From Knoellia sp. p5-6-4 (GTDB lineage Bacteria; Actinomycetota; Actinomycetes; Actinomycetales; Dermatophilaceae): a stretch of 64,000 nt of DNA. Position numbers and translations under genes: made by a program. Positions 53,282-62,436 of the stretch are shown piece after piece. Numbering within the stretch: position 1 is the stretch's first letter; every line of letters begins with the position of its first letter. The stretch lies in assembly GCF_029222705.1 (NCBI RefSeq), contig NZ_JARGZF010000002.1, positions 930,001 to 994,000 of the forward strand, read 5' to 3'. The notes under the pieces were generated by a model that was given only the letters and a program-made list of their open reading frames with translations, did no database searches and was not told where the DNA came from.

Positions 53282-53845
53282 ATGCTGATCTACTCGATGA
53301 GTGTGTCGGTCGACGGCTTCATCGCCGACCGCGAGGGCGGGTTCGAGTGGTCGGTGCCCAGCGAGGAGCAGTTCCGTTTCCACGTCGAGCAGACGCGCGA
53401 GCTCGGCGGCTTTCTGTGCGGCCGAAGGCTGTACGAGACCATGCTGCCGTGGGAGACGGACTCCTCGATGCGCGACACCGAGCTCGAGGCCGCGTTCGCC
53501 GATGCCTGGTGTGCCATCCCGAAGGTGGTCTTCAGCCGCACGCTCGACAGCGTCGAGGGCAACGCCCGGCTCGCGAGGGCATCGCTGGCTGAGGAAGCCG
53601 CGGCGGCGCTCGCCGCGACCGACAAGGACGTCGCGATCGGCGGTGCGGGTCTGGCCGCTTCAGCGATCGAGCTCGGCCTCGTCGACGAGCTGCACATGTT
53701 CCGCAACCCGGTCGTCGTCGGTGGCGGCACGCCCTTCCTGCCGCCGGTGACCGAGGTCATCCCGCTGGCCCTGGTCGAGACCAGGACGTTCGGCTCGCGC
53801 GTCATCTACGAGCGGTACCGGCGCGTGCGCGACGACTCCGGCTGA
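53282..53845 (+). CDS. RibD C-terminal/dihydrofolate reductase-fold protein
   Basis: 187 residues. YSMSVSVDGFIADREGGFEW is the usual start, FLCGRRLYETM binds the cofactor phosphate, and VAIGGAGLAASAIELGLVDELHMFRNPVVVGGGTPFLP is the family signature. GGGAGG lies a few bases before the ATG. These proteins bind NADPH; the substrates are mostly unknown and riboflavin synthesis is unlikely for a stand-alone copy. It converges with the next gene across 8 nt. Confidence 0.9.
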   Translation: MLIYSMSVSVDGFIADREGGFEWSVPSEEQFRFHVEQTRELGGFLCGRRLYETMLPWETDSSMRDTELEAAFADAWCAIPKVVFSRTLDSVEGNARLARASLAEEAAAALAATDKDVAIGGAGLAASAIELGLVDELHMFRNPVVVGGGTPFLPPVTEVIPLALVETRTFGSRVIYERYRRVRDDSG

Positions 53846-53853
53846 TACCGCCG

Positions 53854-54807
53854 TCAGTCGTCCATCGCCTCGATGCCAAGCTCGGCCAGCTCGGCCATGC
53901 GCTCGCGCAGGTGTCGGACCACCTCCGGCGGAGGAGGCTCCCAGCCGGTGACCTCCTCGACGACCCGCAGGGGCTCGGTCGTCCGGTAGGACCGGGTCGG
54001 GTTTCCCGGGAAGCGCTTGTCGGTGACGTTGGGGTCGTCCTCGATCGCGCCGAGGGGCTCGACCCGGAACACCCGACCCGGTCCCTCGCCGCGCGCGAGC
54101 TCGGCAGCCAGTGGCGCGCCCTCGCGTGAGGCCGTCAGGTAGAGGTGCTTGGCCTGACGTCCCGAACCGTAGTTCGAGCGCCAGCCCGGTGTGAGCAGGT
54201 CACCCGGACGCAGGTCGGCCCTGGTCCCGTGGAAGAACGGCCCGGGGTCGTCGACCACGCGCGGCGTCGGGGGTGGGTCCCGAAGCAGGCTGTCGAGCCG
54301 TTCCATGAGGGCCGCGACCCGGCTGCGCCCCTTCGGCGCCCGCGGGTAGCGGCTCAGCACGTCGAGGACGACCGGCACGGCCCGCTTGGCGGCGGCGGTG
54401 ACCACGTACTCCGCGACCACCGGGTCATCGCCGCTTGCGAGCTCGGCAGCCCGGGCCGCATGGGCCGACGACCCCAGGATGTGGCGCACCTGCGTCGCCT
54501 TCGCCAGCGGGTGGAGGTATGCCGCCGCGGCGGCGTCCCCTGCGGCCATCGCTGCGTGCCGGGCGGCTTCGCTCGTGGCGTCCCTCGCTGCGCGGTGGGC
54601 GTCGGCCGCGGCAGTCCGTTGGAGGCGCGAACGGGGCGCCCCCTCGGCGAAGACGCGCGCGGCGTGGAGAGCCGCCGCCGGGCGAGGGTCATCGGGGCGG
54701 ACCTTCCGGAAGAGGACGAGCGCAGGTTCGGCGCACGCCGCGGCATACCCGGCAATCGCCCGCAGCTCGTCCACCGTCAGCTCGAAGTCACCCCGGCGTG
54801 TCTGCAT
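53854..54807 (-). CDS. arr: Imm5-like domain fused to rifampin ADP-ribosyltransferase (Arr)
   Basis: 317 residues. Residues 9-178 match, from memory, a stand-alone putative immunity protein family (Imm5-like): ELTVDELRAIAGYAAACAE, HAARVFAEG, QVRHILGSSAHAARAAELA and VLSRYPRAPKGRSRV. Residues 188-295 are Arr: FFHGTRADLRPGDLL (H193), GSGRQAKHLYLTAS (Y223), EDDPNVTDKRFPGNPTRSYR and VVEEVTGWEPP. Arr moves ADP-ribose from NAD to rifampin and inactivates it; the H-Y-D residues are kept. Free-standing Arr proteins have about 140 residues. GGAG touches the ATG, too close for a good Shine-Dalgarno. No toxin gene is adjacent. Confidence 0.85.
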   Translation of the reverse strand: MQTRRGDFELTVDELRAIAGYAAACAEPALVLFRKVRPDDPRPAAALHAARVFAEGAPRSRLQRTAAADAHRAARDATSEAARHAAMAAGDAAAAAYLHPLAKATQVRHILGSSAHAARAAELASGDDPVVAEYVVTAAAKRAVPVVLDVLSRYPRAPKGRSRVAALMERLDSLLRDPPPTPRVVDDPGPFFHGTRADLRPGDLLTPGWRSNYGSGRQAKHLYLTASREGAPLAAELARGEGPGRVFRVEPLGAIEDDPNVTDKRFPGNPTRSYRTTEPLRVVEEVTGWEPPPPEVVRHLRERMAELAELGIEAMDD

Positions 54808-54877
54808 CTCCTGGAGTTTCGCACAGCACTGCTGCGTGGTTTGGGCGAAATCTGCCGTGTGCGCCTGTCCACGCCTT

Positions 54878-54883
54878 TACAGT
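54878..54883 (+). promoter_or_regulatory. Candidate -10 of the large secreted protein gene
   Basis: TACAGT, 66 nt before the TTG start. The leader would be about 60 nt and contain a GGAG Shine-Dalgarno. Confidence 0.4.
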
Positions 54884-54949
54884 TGTGCCCGCGCGGCCAG
54901 GGGGGCTGCGGCCGGCCGGCCCGTTGCCGCAGGACCCACCGGAGACACC

Positions 54950-57900
54950 TTGACGGCACGGCAGCGCAACACTCTGGGCTTCCTCGTTGCTGCAGTGATG
55001 ACCATGGCCGCCATGCTCACGGGGGCAGCCGCTTCCTCGGCTGCCACCGTGGCTCCGGAGGCCCCGTGGGGCCTGCGCACGGTGGTCGGCGTCGACGGAG
55101 TGATGCTCAGCTGGACGCGCGGGTCCACGCAGACGGGCGGCACACCGACCTCGTATGTCGTTCATCGGCGGGCGAGTGGACATGACGCCGACTGGGTCGT
55201 CAGCACCTCCACGACCTCCAGCTCGTGGAGCTACGGCGACCGCGGCGCCCCTGTCGACGTCGACGTCGCCTACACCGTCACCGCCCGCAACTCCGCGGGG
55301 GACAGCGCCGAGTCGTCGCCCGTCACGGCGCGGGTGCCGGCCTGGGCCGGGCCCTACGACCCGGACCGCGTCTCGCTCACGCTGGTCTGGGACGAGGCTG
55401 CCGGGGGTGACGAGACCGAGCGCTCCACGGTGGTCGCGGACTCCACGAGCACGCCCGCCCTGACCCAGGGATGGGACAACGGCGTCTCCTTCTCCGCCGG
55501 CTCCTGGCGACAGGCGCTTGTGCTGCCTCGACACGTGCAGGACGGCACGTACGCCGTCGGTGACGGAGAGGGCCAGCTGCAGCTGCGGGCGATGGCAGGA
55601 GACTTCTGCGGCAGCGCGGCCGGAGGGGCGGCACCCGGCGGGACCGCGACGGTCTCCAGGGCCGCGGCGTCCATGGACGGCTTCTACGCGTCGATCAGCG
55701 TGGACGCGACCCTCGACTGCGAGAACGGGCACCGCCTGCGCGCCGAGCTGCGCTGGCACACCCCCGATCCGACTCGGGTCCTGACCGCACCGCGGCTGTC
55801 GCTGATGACCGCGGCTCCGGAGCAGTCGACCACCACGGACGTCGACGTGACGAACTCCGGCAGCGATCCTGTGGTGCTGGGAGCCGCCCGGCTCGTGGAC
55901 GCCCCACTGTCCACGTCCGCGCCACTGGCCGTGGTGGGCTCGACCTGTGAGGGCCTGACGCTGGAGCCGGGAGCGGTGTGCACCGTGACCGTCGGCTATG
56001 CGGCGGGCCCGGCCGCATCTCCCGAGGGCAAGGGCGTCCTCAGCCTCTTGACCGATGTCGGCGAGTGGGAGCTGGGCGCGGTGGTCGGACAGCAGCCACC
56101 GGCCCACTCCGGGCCGCAGGCCCTGGCGGGGTCCAGCTCGCCCGGGCGGGTGAACCTGTCCTGGACGGCGCCCCGGACGCTGGACTCCCGCCTCATCGCC
56201 GGCTGGCGCGTCGAGGACGTGGTCGGCGGCACTCCGGTCGTCCTGCAGACCCGGACCGAGAGCCACCTCACGGCCACCTCGCTGACCGCGCCGAGCACCG
56301 GCGCGCACGCGCTGAGACTGGTCCTGCTGACGACCGATGGGCGCGAGGTCGCCTCCGAGCCGATCCCCCTCACCATCGCCTCGCGGTGGCTGCTGCTCAC
56401 CACCCCCACCGGGGTGCGTGCCTACGACGCAGACGGTGGCGTCACCAACGGTGGCACCCTGGGCACCCGTGCGGCCTCCACCGATGGGATCGCCACGTCG
56501 CCGACCCGCACGTCGATCGCGGTCAGCGAGGGGCCCTACAGCGGGTACGTGAAGCTCCTCGGTCCCACCGGAAACGTGCTGCGCAGCCTGACGTACGACC
56601 CGACCTTCGCCGATGGGGAACCCGACGTCAGCCCGGACGGGTCGAAGGTGGTGTTGCTGCGCCGCGGCTACACCGGAGCGCAGACCAGGCCCTCCTCGCT
56701 GATCACGGTCCCCACCGCCGCGGGAGACCCCAGCGCGGTGCCGAGCTCCGTGGGGCTGTCCGACCCGGTCTGGACTCCGGACGGCGCCGCGCTGGTCGCC
56801 ACGGAGGACTCCGGGGCCGGGGTGGTGCGGGTCGACCCCAGGACAGGCACTCGGACAGCGGTCCCGGGGACGAGGGGCGCTGCCGCGGTCGCCGTGTCCC
56901 GCACCGGGCGGCTCGCCTACGCCCTCACCGGCTGGGGCGGCTCGGGAGAGATCCGCATCATGAGTCTCAGCGGGGGCACGTCCGCCCTCGTCGGAGTCCA
57001 CCCCGGTGCCACCGACCTCTCCTGGGACCCCACCGGAGCATGGCTCGCCGTCACGGGGGCGCCCTACGGCGAGACTCCGACCACGCAGCTGTTCGACCTC
57101 CGCGGGGCCCGCCCGGCACTGGTGCGAAGCTTGCCCGGGGGCTCCTCGGTGTCGTGGCTGGTCCCGCTCTCCGCCGCGCCGGCCGGCAGTGTGACCGGTG
57201 CGGCGTGGACCGCCTCGACCGCCAGTCTGTCCATCGGCGCGACCGACCCCGACGACGCCCCCGGCGGGCTCCGGCGGGAGTGCCGCCTGGACGCGGGCGC
57301 ATGGTCGTCCTGCACCGCGACGTGGAAGCTCACCGGCCTCACGCCGGGACAACACACCGTCGCAGCGCGCGTCACCGACCCGAGCGGGCAGGTCTCCGCG
57401 GTCGCCCAACGGACGTGGTCTGTCGACACCCAGGCACCCACCGTCGCGCTCGGCGCGCTGCCCTCCGCCCTCACCAGCACCACGCTCAAGCTTGCGTGGA
57501 CGGCCAAGGACAGCGGCGGCTCGGGCCTCAGCTCCATCGAGGCCCGCTACCGCAGCGCACCGGTCAACGGGAAGTTCGGGGCGCTCAGCTACCCCACCTC
57601 ATGGCGTGCCCTGAAGGGCACCAGCCTGACGACCACGCTGACGGCCGGGCGGCACTACTGCTTCAGCGTCCGCGCGCGTGACACGGCAGGCAACACCGGC
57701 GCCTGGAGCGGTGAGCGCTGCACCTCCGTGACACTCGATGACCGGTCCCTCACTGCCTCATCAGGATGGACCAGAGGAATGAGCAGCGCGCACGCCTACG
57801 GCACCTACTCGCGGGCCGCCGCCAGCGGGCGGTCCCTCACCCGCACCTCGGTGCAGGCTCGTCGCATCTCGATCGTGGCGACCACCTGCCCGACCTGCGG

Positions 57901-58081
57901 CGCCGTGGACGTCTACCACGCGGGAATCCGGCTCGGCCGCGTCAGCCTGTACTCCGCCACGACCTCCTACCGCCAGGTCCGTTCGCTGCCACTTCAGTCC
58001 GTCACCCGCACCGGCAGTGTGGTGGTGCGGACCACCTCATCGAAGACGGTGATCCTCGACGGGATCGTGGTCTGGCACTGA
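54950..58081 (+). CDS. Large secreted protein with FN3- and propeller-like regions
   Basis: 1043 residues from the TTG at 54950, with CCGGAG 5 nt upstream; the open frame runs further left but is not protein-like there. A signal peptide (LGFLVAAVMTMAAMLTGAAASSAA) is followed by an FN3-like domain (PWGLRTVVGVDGVMLSWTRG), a region of unknown fold, another FN3-like unit (GRVNLSWTAPRTLDSRLIAGWRV), PD40-like blades (PDVSPDGSKVVLL, LSWDPTGAWLAVTG) and two Ig-like units with DTQAPTVALGAL and DTAGNTG. The last 110 residues include a CPTCG pair. No enzyme active site is visible. It may be an adhesin or wall-associated binding protein. Confidence 0.75.
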   Translation: MTARQRNTLGFLVAAVMTMAAMLTGAAASSAATVAPEAPWGLRTVVGVDGVMLSWTRGSTQTGGTPTSYVVHRRASGHDADWVVSTSTTSSSWSYGDRGAPVDVDVAYTVTARNSAGDSAESSPVTARVPAWAGPYDPDRVSLTLVWDEAAGGDETERSTVVADSTSTPALTQGWDNGVSFSAGSWRQALVLPRHVQDGTYAVGDGEGQLQLRAMAGDFCGSAAGGAAPGGTATVSRAAASMDGFYASISVDATLDCENGHRLRAELRWHTPDPTRVLTAPRLSLMTAAPEQSTTTDVDVTNSGSDPVVLGAARLVDAPLSTSAPLAVVGSTCEGLTLEPGAVCTVTVGYAAGPAASPEGKGVLSLLTDVGEWELGAVVGQQPPAHSGPQALAGSSSPGRVNLSWTAPRTLDSRLIAGWRVEDVVGGTPVVLQTRTESHLTATSLTAPSTGAHALRLVLLTTDGREVASEPIPLTIASRWLLLTTPTGVRAYDADGGVTNGGTLGTRAASTDGIATSPTRTSIAVSEGPYSGYVKLLGPTGNVLRSLTYDPTFADGEPDVSPDGSKVVLLRRGYTGAQTRPSSLITVPTAAGDPSAVPSSVGLSDPVWTPDGAALVATEDSGAGVVRVDPRTGTRTAVPGTRGAAAVAVSRTGRLAYALTGWGGSGEIRIMSLSGGTSALVGVHPGATDLSWDPTGAWLAVTGAPYGETPTTQLFDLRGARPALVRSLPGGSSVSWLVPLSAAPAGSVTGAAWTASTASLSIGATDPDDAPGGLRRECRLDAGAWSSCTATWKLTGLTPGQHTVAARVTDPSGQVSAVAQRTWSVDTQAPTVALGALPSALTSTTLKLAWTAKDSGGSGLSSIEARYRSAPVNGKFGALSYPTSWRALKGTSLTTTLTAGRHYCFSVRARDTAGNTGAWSGERCTSVTLDDRSLTASSGWTRGMSSAHAYGTYSRAAASGRSLTRTSVQARRISIVATTCPTCGAVDVYHAGIRLGRVSLYSATTSYRQVRSLPLQSVTRTGSVVVRTTSSKTVILDGIVVWH

Positions 58082-58133
58082 CGCAGCACCGTGGCGGCAA
58101 GCCCATCGACGTCGGCTCCCGTGGCTGGACGTG

Positions 58134-58943
58134 CTACCGGCCGGCCAGCTCGGCCACCATCGGGGCCAGCACCTCGGCGGAGTCGATGCCGACGACGAAG
58201 TACGAGTAGCCGATCTCCTCACGTCGCCTCTGGATCTCTTCGGCAGCGGCCGCCGGGTCATCCGGGAGCACGGCCAAGGAGTCCGATTCCCGCAACGAAA
58301 CCGGATCGGTGTCCCGCGCGGATGCCATGAACGGCGCGACAGCGTCGCCGACGACCGGCACGTGCAGCGCCAGCTCGACGTCCCGCGCAGCGCGGAGGTC
58401 GCGGGCTATGCCGGCGACCGCGGCGCGAGTGTCGCTCGACAGCGCGGCGACGGTGACCGTGTCGGCGACCTCGACGGCAAGCGCTTGAGCTTTCGGCCCC
58501 CGAACCGCCATGACTACCGGGGTGTGGACATCGGGGCCGTCCAGGTCACGCAGCAACGCCACCGTTTCGCGCGCCTGGGCCAGCCGCTCCCTCGGTGACG
58601 CGGCGGGCATCCCAAGCTCTCGGAGCTCGTCCTCGATCCCGGGCCGCCCGGTGCCGATGCCCATCTCGAAGCGACCCTCGGTGAGCACCGACATCGAGTG
58701 CGCCTCCCACGCGGTGCTCCAGGCTGGGCGCAGCGGCGAGGCATAGACCCAGGTGCCGACGCAAAGGTCCGTCTGGGCCGCTGCAAACGCGAGGGTGGGA
58801 GCCGGCGCAGGCTGCCATTGCGGCACGTCGGGCATCAGCAGAGTCGAGTAGCCGCTGTCGGCGATGCGGCGCACCCGGTCCCGCCACGTGGGCACGTCAG
58901 TCAGCAGCGGGGCAACGACCCCGAACCGAAACGGTCTGGTCAT
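58134..58943 (-). CDS. LLM-class flavin-dependent oxidoreductase
   Basis: 269 residues, short for the family. FRFGVVAPLLTD, LMPDVPQW, LTEGRFEMGIGTGRPG and PVVMAVRGPKAQALAVEVAD fit the luciferase-like fold; homologues are often annotated as F420-dependent. The ATG at 58943 has no clear Shine-Dalgarno. It is followed by nothing on its strand before the secreted protein gene's end. Substrate unknown. Confidence 0.82.
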   Translation of the reverse strand: MTRPFRFGVVAPLLTDVPTWRDRVRRIADSGYSTLLMPDVPQWQPAPAPTLAFAAAQTDLCVGTWVYASPLRPAWSTAWEAHSMSVLTEGRFEMGIGTGRPGIEDELRELGMPAASPRERLAQARETVALLRDLDGPDVHTPVVMAVRGPKAQALAVEVADTVTVAALSSDTRAAVAGIARDLRAARDVELALHVPVVGDAVAPFMASARDTDPVSLRESDSLAVLPDDPAAAAEEIQRRREEIGYSYFVVGIDSAEVLAPMVAELAGR

Positions 58944-59006
58944 GTCCGGACTCCGTTCACACAGGTGGGACAGACGGGGCAGCTCGGCCGGTGAGCCCCC
59001 AGGCCA

Positions 59007-59747
59007 TCACTCCTCTGCCGCTGCTGCCTGGGCGATGATGTCGGCCAGCTCGGCCGGCCGGCTCCACATCGGCCAGTGACCAGTCGGCAGGTCGACAAGC
59101 TCCAGCCGCCTGTGCTGCAGGACGCCGGCCAGGAACGGCATCCCCTGCTCGGCGTAGGAGCGGTACTCGGCAGCCGGGAACGCGGTGCACACGATGGTGC
59201 CCGGCACGTCGAGACGACGCTGGTCGGAGAGCCTCACGACGTCGCGGAGGGAGGCTGCGGGTTGCGGAACGGCACGCTCACGGAAGGTGGCCAGCTGCTC
59301 CTCGCTCAGACCCGCCATCGATCCCTGCTCGAGCTCCTCGTCGTACTGGGCTGAGAGCGGGTGCTCGCTGCCCCTCACATCGGGGTCGATGGCATACCCG
59401 TCCACGACCGGGGCGGTGTCGACCCAGACGACGTGGTCGACCTCGTCCACGTGCCGGTCCAGGGCGACGGTTGCGGGGACGGCTGCTCCGCTGTGCGCGA
59501 CCAGCACCGTGCGAGCGCCCTGCGGAGCGAGCGCGAGCGCGGCCTCGATCGCGGCGACGTGGTCCTCCAGACGCACGGAGCCGCGATCGGGATGGTCGGG
59601 CTCGAGGCCCGGCAGGGTGAGGGCGAGCGCCGTCACACCGCGCTCGCGCAGGTGGGCGACGACGTCGTCCCAGGCCCAGGCACCGAGCCAGAAGCCGGGA
59701 ATGAGGACGACGTGGGCGGGTACCTCGGCGTTGGGGGTGCTGCTCAT
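59007..59747 (-). CDS. Alpha/beta hydrolase
   Basis: 246 residues. LIPGFWLGAWAWDDV holds the oxyanion-hole HG-like loop, the nucleophile is the serine in LVAHSGAAVP, and the final histidine is in LPTGHWPMWSRP. The serine elbow A-H-S-G-A differs from the usual G-x-S-x-G but occurs in esterase/methylesterase-like members. No signal peptide. It may form a unit with the downstream LLM oxidoreductase gene, 63 bp away. Substrate unknown. Confidence 0.88.
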   Translation of the reverse strand: MSSTPNAEVPAHVVLIPGFWLGAWAWDDVVAHLRERGVTALALTLPGLEPDHPDRGSVRLEDHVAAIEAALALAPQGARTVLVAHSGAAVPATVALDRHVDEVDHVVWVDTAPVVDGYAIDPDVRGSEHPLSAQYDEELEQGSMAGLSEEQLATFRERAVPQPAASLRDVVRLSDQRRLDVPGTIVCTAFPAAEYRSYAEQGMPFLAGVLQHRRLELVDLPTGHWPMWSRPAELADIIAQAAAAEE

Positions 59748-59950
59748 GGCGCCATTGTGCTGCCTGGCGCGGGGCCGGCGCGGTCTGACGCGGTGGCAAC
59801 ACTGATGTCACCGGCTCACGCCGCCGTCCACACGTCGATGGGCGGCGGCGCCCAGATCCCGTGCCGGTCACCTGAGCCGCCGAGGCGATCGGTCCTGGGC
59901 CGGACGCCTGCCGACGCCCGGCCAGCATCCCCATCCCTGCAGGCCGGGCG

Positions 59951-60073
59951 TCAAGAGGTGACGAGGAACGACGTCATGCCGCGCGGGCCGGAGGTGGCCG
60001 GGCCGAGGGTGCCGACCACCGCCGCTGCGGCGAGCAGCGCCGGCAGCAGGACGTGTGGGACCTGACGAGCCAT
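59951..60073 (-). CDS. Small secreted or membrane peptide (40 residues)
   Basis: An ORF of 40 residues: a short basic start, a hydrophobic segment (VLLPALLAAAAVVGTLG) and a polar tail with GPRGMTSF. GGAGG lies 10 nt before the ATG. It follows the subtilisin gene by 77 nt on the same strand. It has no recognised family, and I cannot exclude chance in GC-rich DNA. The placement behind a secreted protease suggests an exported peptide or a leader. Confidence 0.4.
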   Translation of the reverse strand: MARQVPHVLLPALLAAAAVVGTLGPATSGPRGMTSFLVTS

Positions 60074-60150
60074 GACGGGGCACCCTCCTCGACAGGACGG
60101 GTACCTGCTGCGGGAGGCCCACTGCTGGACGTCCCGCAGCAGGCTGCTCA

Positions 60151-61212
60151 TCAGCTGCCGACCGCTGCCTGCGCGTCGACGACGCCGTAGCCGTAGGCAG
60201 GCGTCCAGGTGCCACGGCTGCCGGTGCCCGGCGTGACCGCGGTGCCGAGCAGGGCGTCCTCGACCTGGTCGACCGTGCGGCCCTGCGCGTAGAGCAGCGC
60301 CGCGACACCGGCGACGTGCGGGGTGGCCATCGAGGTGCCGGCGTAGGCGTCGTAGTCGGCCTGGCCGCACGCCGAGGAGCCGGTGCCCTTCGGCACGGTC
60401 GACCAGATGTCGTCGTCGCAGCTGGTCAGGCCGGCGCCGCCGGGTGCCGAGACTGACTTGAAGTCGGTCTTGTTCGGCAGCTCGGAGTACCACGAGTGCA
60501 GCCCGTTGCGGTCGGTGGCGCCCACGCAGATGCCCTCACTGGTGAAGGCCGGGTCGTTGCACAGGGCGGTCGAGCTGTTGCCCGCTGCAGCGACGGTGAG
60601 CACACCCTTGGAGCGGGCGTAGGCGATGGCCTCCTGCATGGCGGAGTCGAGCCCGGTGATCGCGAACGCCTGGCCGCCGGGGATCGAGCCGAGCGAGAGG
60701 TTGATGACGTCGGCGCCGTGGTCGGCGGCCCAGCGGATGCCGTCGCCGATGTCCTCGCCGGAGCCCGAGCCGTCCTCGAGCACCTTGACGGGGAGGATCT
60801 TGGTCGAGGGCGCCACGCCGACCACGCCGACACCGTTGCCGCGCACGGCCGCGACGGTGCCGGCGACGTGGGTGCCGTGCTCGTCGGCGTTGTTCTGGCC
60901 GTCCGGGCCGCGGAAGTCACCGTTGCCGCAGGGACGCTGGCCCTTGGCGCAGCCAGTGAAGGTGGCGCCCTGGAGGATCTGGCCCTGCAGGTCGGGCTGG
61001 GAGAAGTCGATGCCGGTGTCGACCACTGCCACCACGGTGCCGGTGCCCGTGCTGCTGGCCCAGGCCTGCTCAGCCTTCACCTGCTGCAGGCCCCAGAGCT
61101 TCCCGTAGAGCGGGTCGTTGGTGGCCGCCAGGGCGGTGGGTGCCGTGGACAGGACGCCGGCCAGGGCGAGCGCCCCTGCGGCGGCGGCACCGGTGAGTGC
61201 ACGAGGTCGCAT
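60151..61212 (-). CDS. Secreted S8 (subtilisin-like) serine protease
   Basis: 353 residues from the ATG at 61212, with GAAAGG 7 nt upstream. The signal peptide ends near TALA-ATNDP (residue 29 or 30). The catalytic residues are D65 (VVDTGID), H112 (EHGTHVAG) and S294 (GTSMATPHVAG), with the oxyanion N212 (AAGNSS). Six cysteines suggest disulfide bonds. There is hardly any propeptide: a fervidolysin-like NDPLYGKLWGLQQV segment follows the signal at once. It should act outside the cell. A 40-residue ORF follows it. Confidence 0.94.
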   Translation of the reverse strand: MRPRALTGAAAAGALALAGVLSTAPTALAATNDPLYGKLWGLQQVKAEQAWASSTGTGTVVAVVDTGIDFSQPDLQGQILQGATFTGCAKGQRPCGNGDFRGPDGQNNADEHGTHVAGTVAAVRGNGVGVVGVAPSTKILPVKVLEDGSGSGEDIGDGIRWAADHGADVINLSLGSIPGGQAFAITGLDSAMQEAIAYARSKGVLTVAAAGNSSTALCNDPAFTSEGICVGATDRNGLHSWYSELPNKTDFKSVSAPGGAGLTSCDDDIWSTVPKGTGSSACGQADYDAYAGTSMATPHVAGVAALLYAQGRTVDQVEDALLGTAVTPGTGSRGTWTPAYGYGVVDAQAAVGS

Positions 61213-61407
61213 GGTTGAACCTTTCGGGGGTCGTCGGTCGTGCGCAGGTGAGGTCCACCCGCCCACTGCCCAACGAGGCGCCCTGCCCCAGGACACGGCA
61301 TACCGGACATTTTGACCATCCCTTGACCTCCCGTGGCGGCCGTGATCGGTTCCGAGGGCGCGGAGTCAGCTGCGTGGAGTCAGCCGCGCGGGACCAGGCG
61401 CGCGGGG

Positions 61408-62436
61408 TCAGGCGGGCGCGACCAGCCGCAGGTCGCCGTACGTGCTCCGGGCCCGTTCCAGCGCGCTGACGTAGCCCGCCCGCTCGTAGGCCGTGGGGTC
61501 CACCCCCGCCGGCACCGCCAGCAGGCCGCGCACCTCCTCCAGCGTGGTGAAGCCCTTGCGCGACATCCACTGCGTGAGCCCGTCGAGCAGGGCCGGGACG
61601 TGCTCGACGCCGTGGCGCATGAGGGCGGAGGCGGTCATGACGGCGTCGGCGCCGGACAGCAGGTACTTCACGACGTCGTCCCACTGATCCACCCCTGTGG
61701 TCGCGGCGAGGGAGCCGGCGACGTGGCGGCGCAGGATCGCGATCCAGGTGCGCGCCAGCCGGGCGTCGTCGGGCCGGGACAAGCCCGCGAACGGCTGGAC
61801 GGCCAGGGTCTCCACGTCGATGTCGGGCTGCTGGAAGCGGTTGAACAGCACCAGGCCGTCGGCACCGGCCTGGTCGAGCCGCAGCGCCACCTCGCCGGGC
61901 GAGCTGAAGTGGGGGCTCAGCTTCACGGCGACCGGGATGGACACGACGGACCGCACCCGGCGCAGGATCGCGAGGTGCGTCTCCTCGACCTCTCGCCCGG
62001 TCATGTGCGGGTCGCCGGGGACGAAGTAGACGTTGATCTCGATGGCGGCCGCGCCGGCGTCCTGCAGTGACCTGGCGAAGTCCTCCCACCCCCCGGGCGT
62101 GCTGCCGTTGAGGCTGGCGATCACCGGCACGTCCACGACGCCCGCGGACCGCTCGACGAGGTCGAGGTAGCGCTGCGGACGGCCCGGCAGGCCGCTGTAG
62201 CCGGTAGGGAAGAACGTCAGTGCCTCGCTGAACGCGTCAGCACGTGCCTCGACGAGCTCCTCGTCGCGCTCCTGCTCCTTGCGCAGCTGCTCCTCGAAAA
62301 GGGACGGCAGCACGACGGCGCCGATGCCTGCAGCAGCGAGCTTGCGAACTCCGTTGACACTGCGCGTCATCGGCGACGCCGACGCGACGATGGGGTTGGC
62401 GAGGGGCAGTCCCAGGTAGGTGGTCGAGAGGTCCAT
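61408..62436 (-). CDS. Dihydroorotate dehydrogenase-like protein linked to PFOR
   Basis: 342 residues, TIM barrel of the DHOD-like type: MDLSTTYLGLPLANPIVASASPMT, VIASLNGSTPGGWEDFA, AIEINVYFVP, VKLSPHF and GADAVMTASALMRHG (FMN phosphate region). It differs from PyrD and belongs to the group found beside pyruvate:ferredoxin oxidoreductase genes. The ATG overlaps that gene's stop (TGATG). The physiological substrate is not known; a role in pyrimidine synthesis is unlikely. Confidence 0.88.
   Translation of the reverse strand: MDLSTTYLGLPLANPIVASASPMTRSVNGVRKLAAAGIGAVVLPSLFEEQLRKEQERDEELVEARADAFSEALTFFPTGYSGLPGRPQRYLDLVERSAGVVDVPVIASLNGSTPGGWEDFARSLQDAGAAAIEINVYFVPGDPHMTGREVEETHLAILRRVRSVVSIPVAVKLSPHFSSPGEVALRLDQAGADGLVLFNRFQQPDIDVETLAVQPFAGLSRPDDARLARTWIAILRRHVAGSLAATTGVDQWDDVVKYLLSGADAVMTASALMRHGVEHVPALLDGLTQWMSRKGFTTLEEVRGLLAVPAGVDPTAYERAGYVSALERARSTYGDLRLVAPA

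Noticed and set aside
53854-54807. A toxin-immunity locus around the Imm5-like domain
   Set aside because: Neighbours are a reductase and a secreted FN3-like protein with no toxin domain that I recognise, so a toxin partner here is not supported.
54788-57409. An 873-codon open frame on the minus strand opposite the secreted protein gene
   Set aside because: Arg/Gly-rich translation with no motif. The plus frame has a signal peptide and repeat domains.
61408-62436. Calling this gene pyrD
   Set aside because: It overlaps the PFOR gene and its sequence fits the PFOR-linked DHOD-like group. No pyrimidine gene is nearby.
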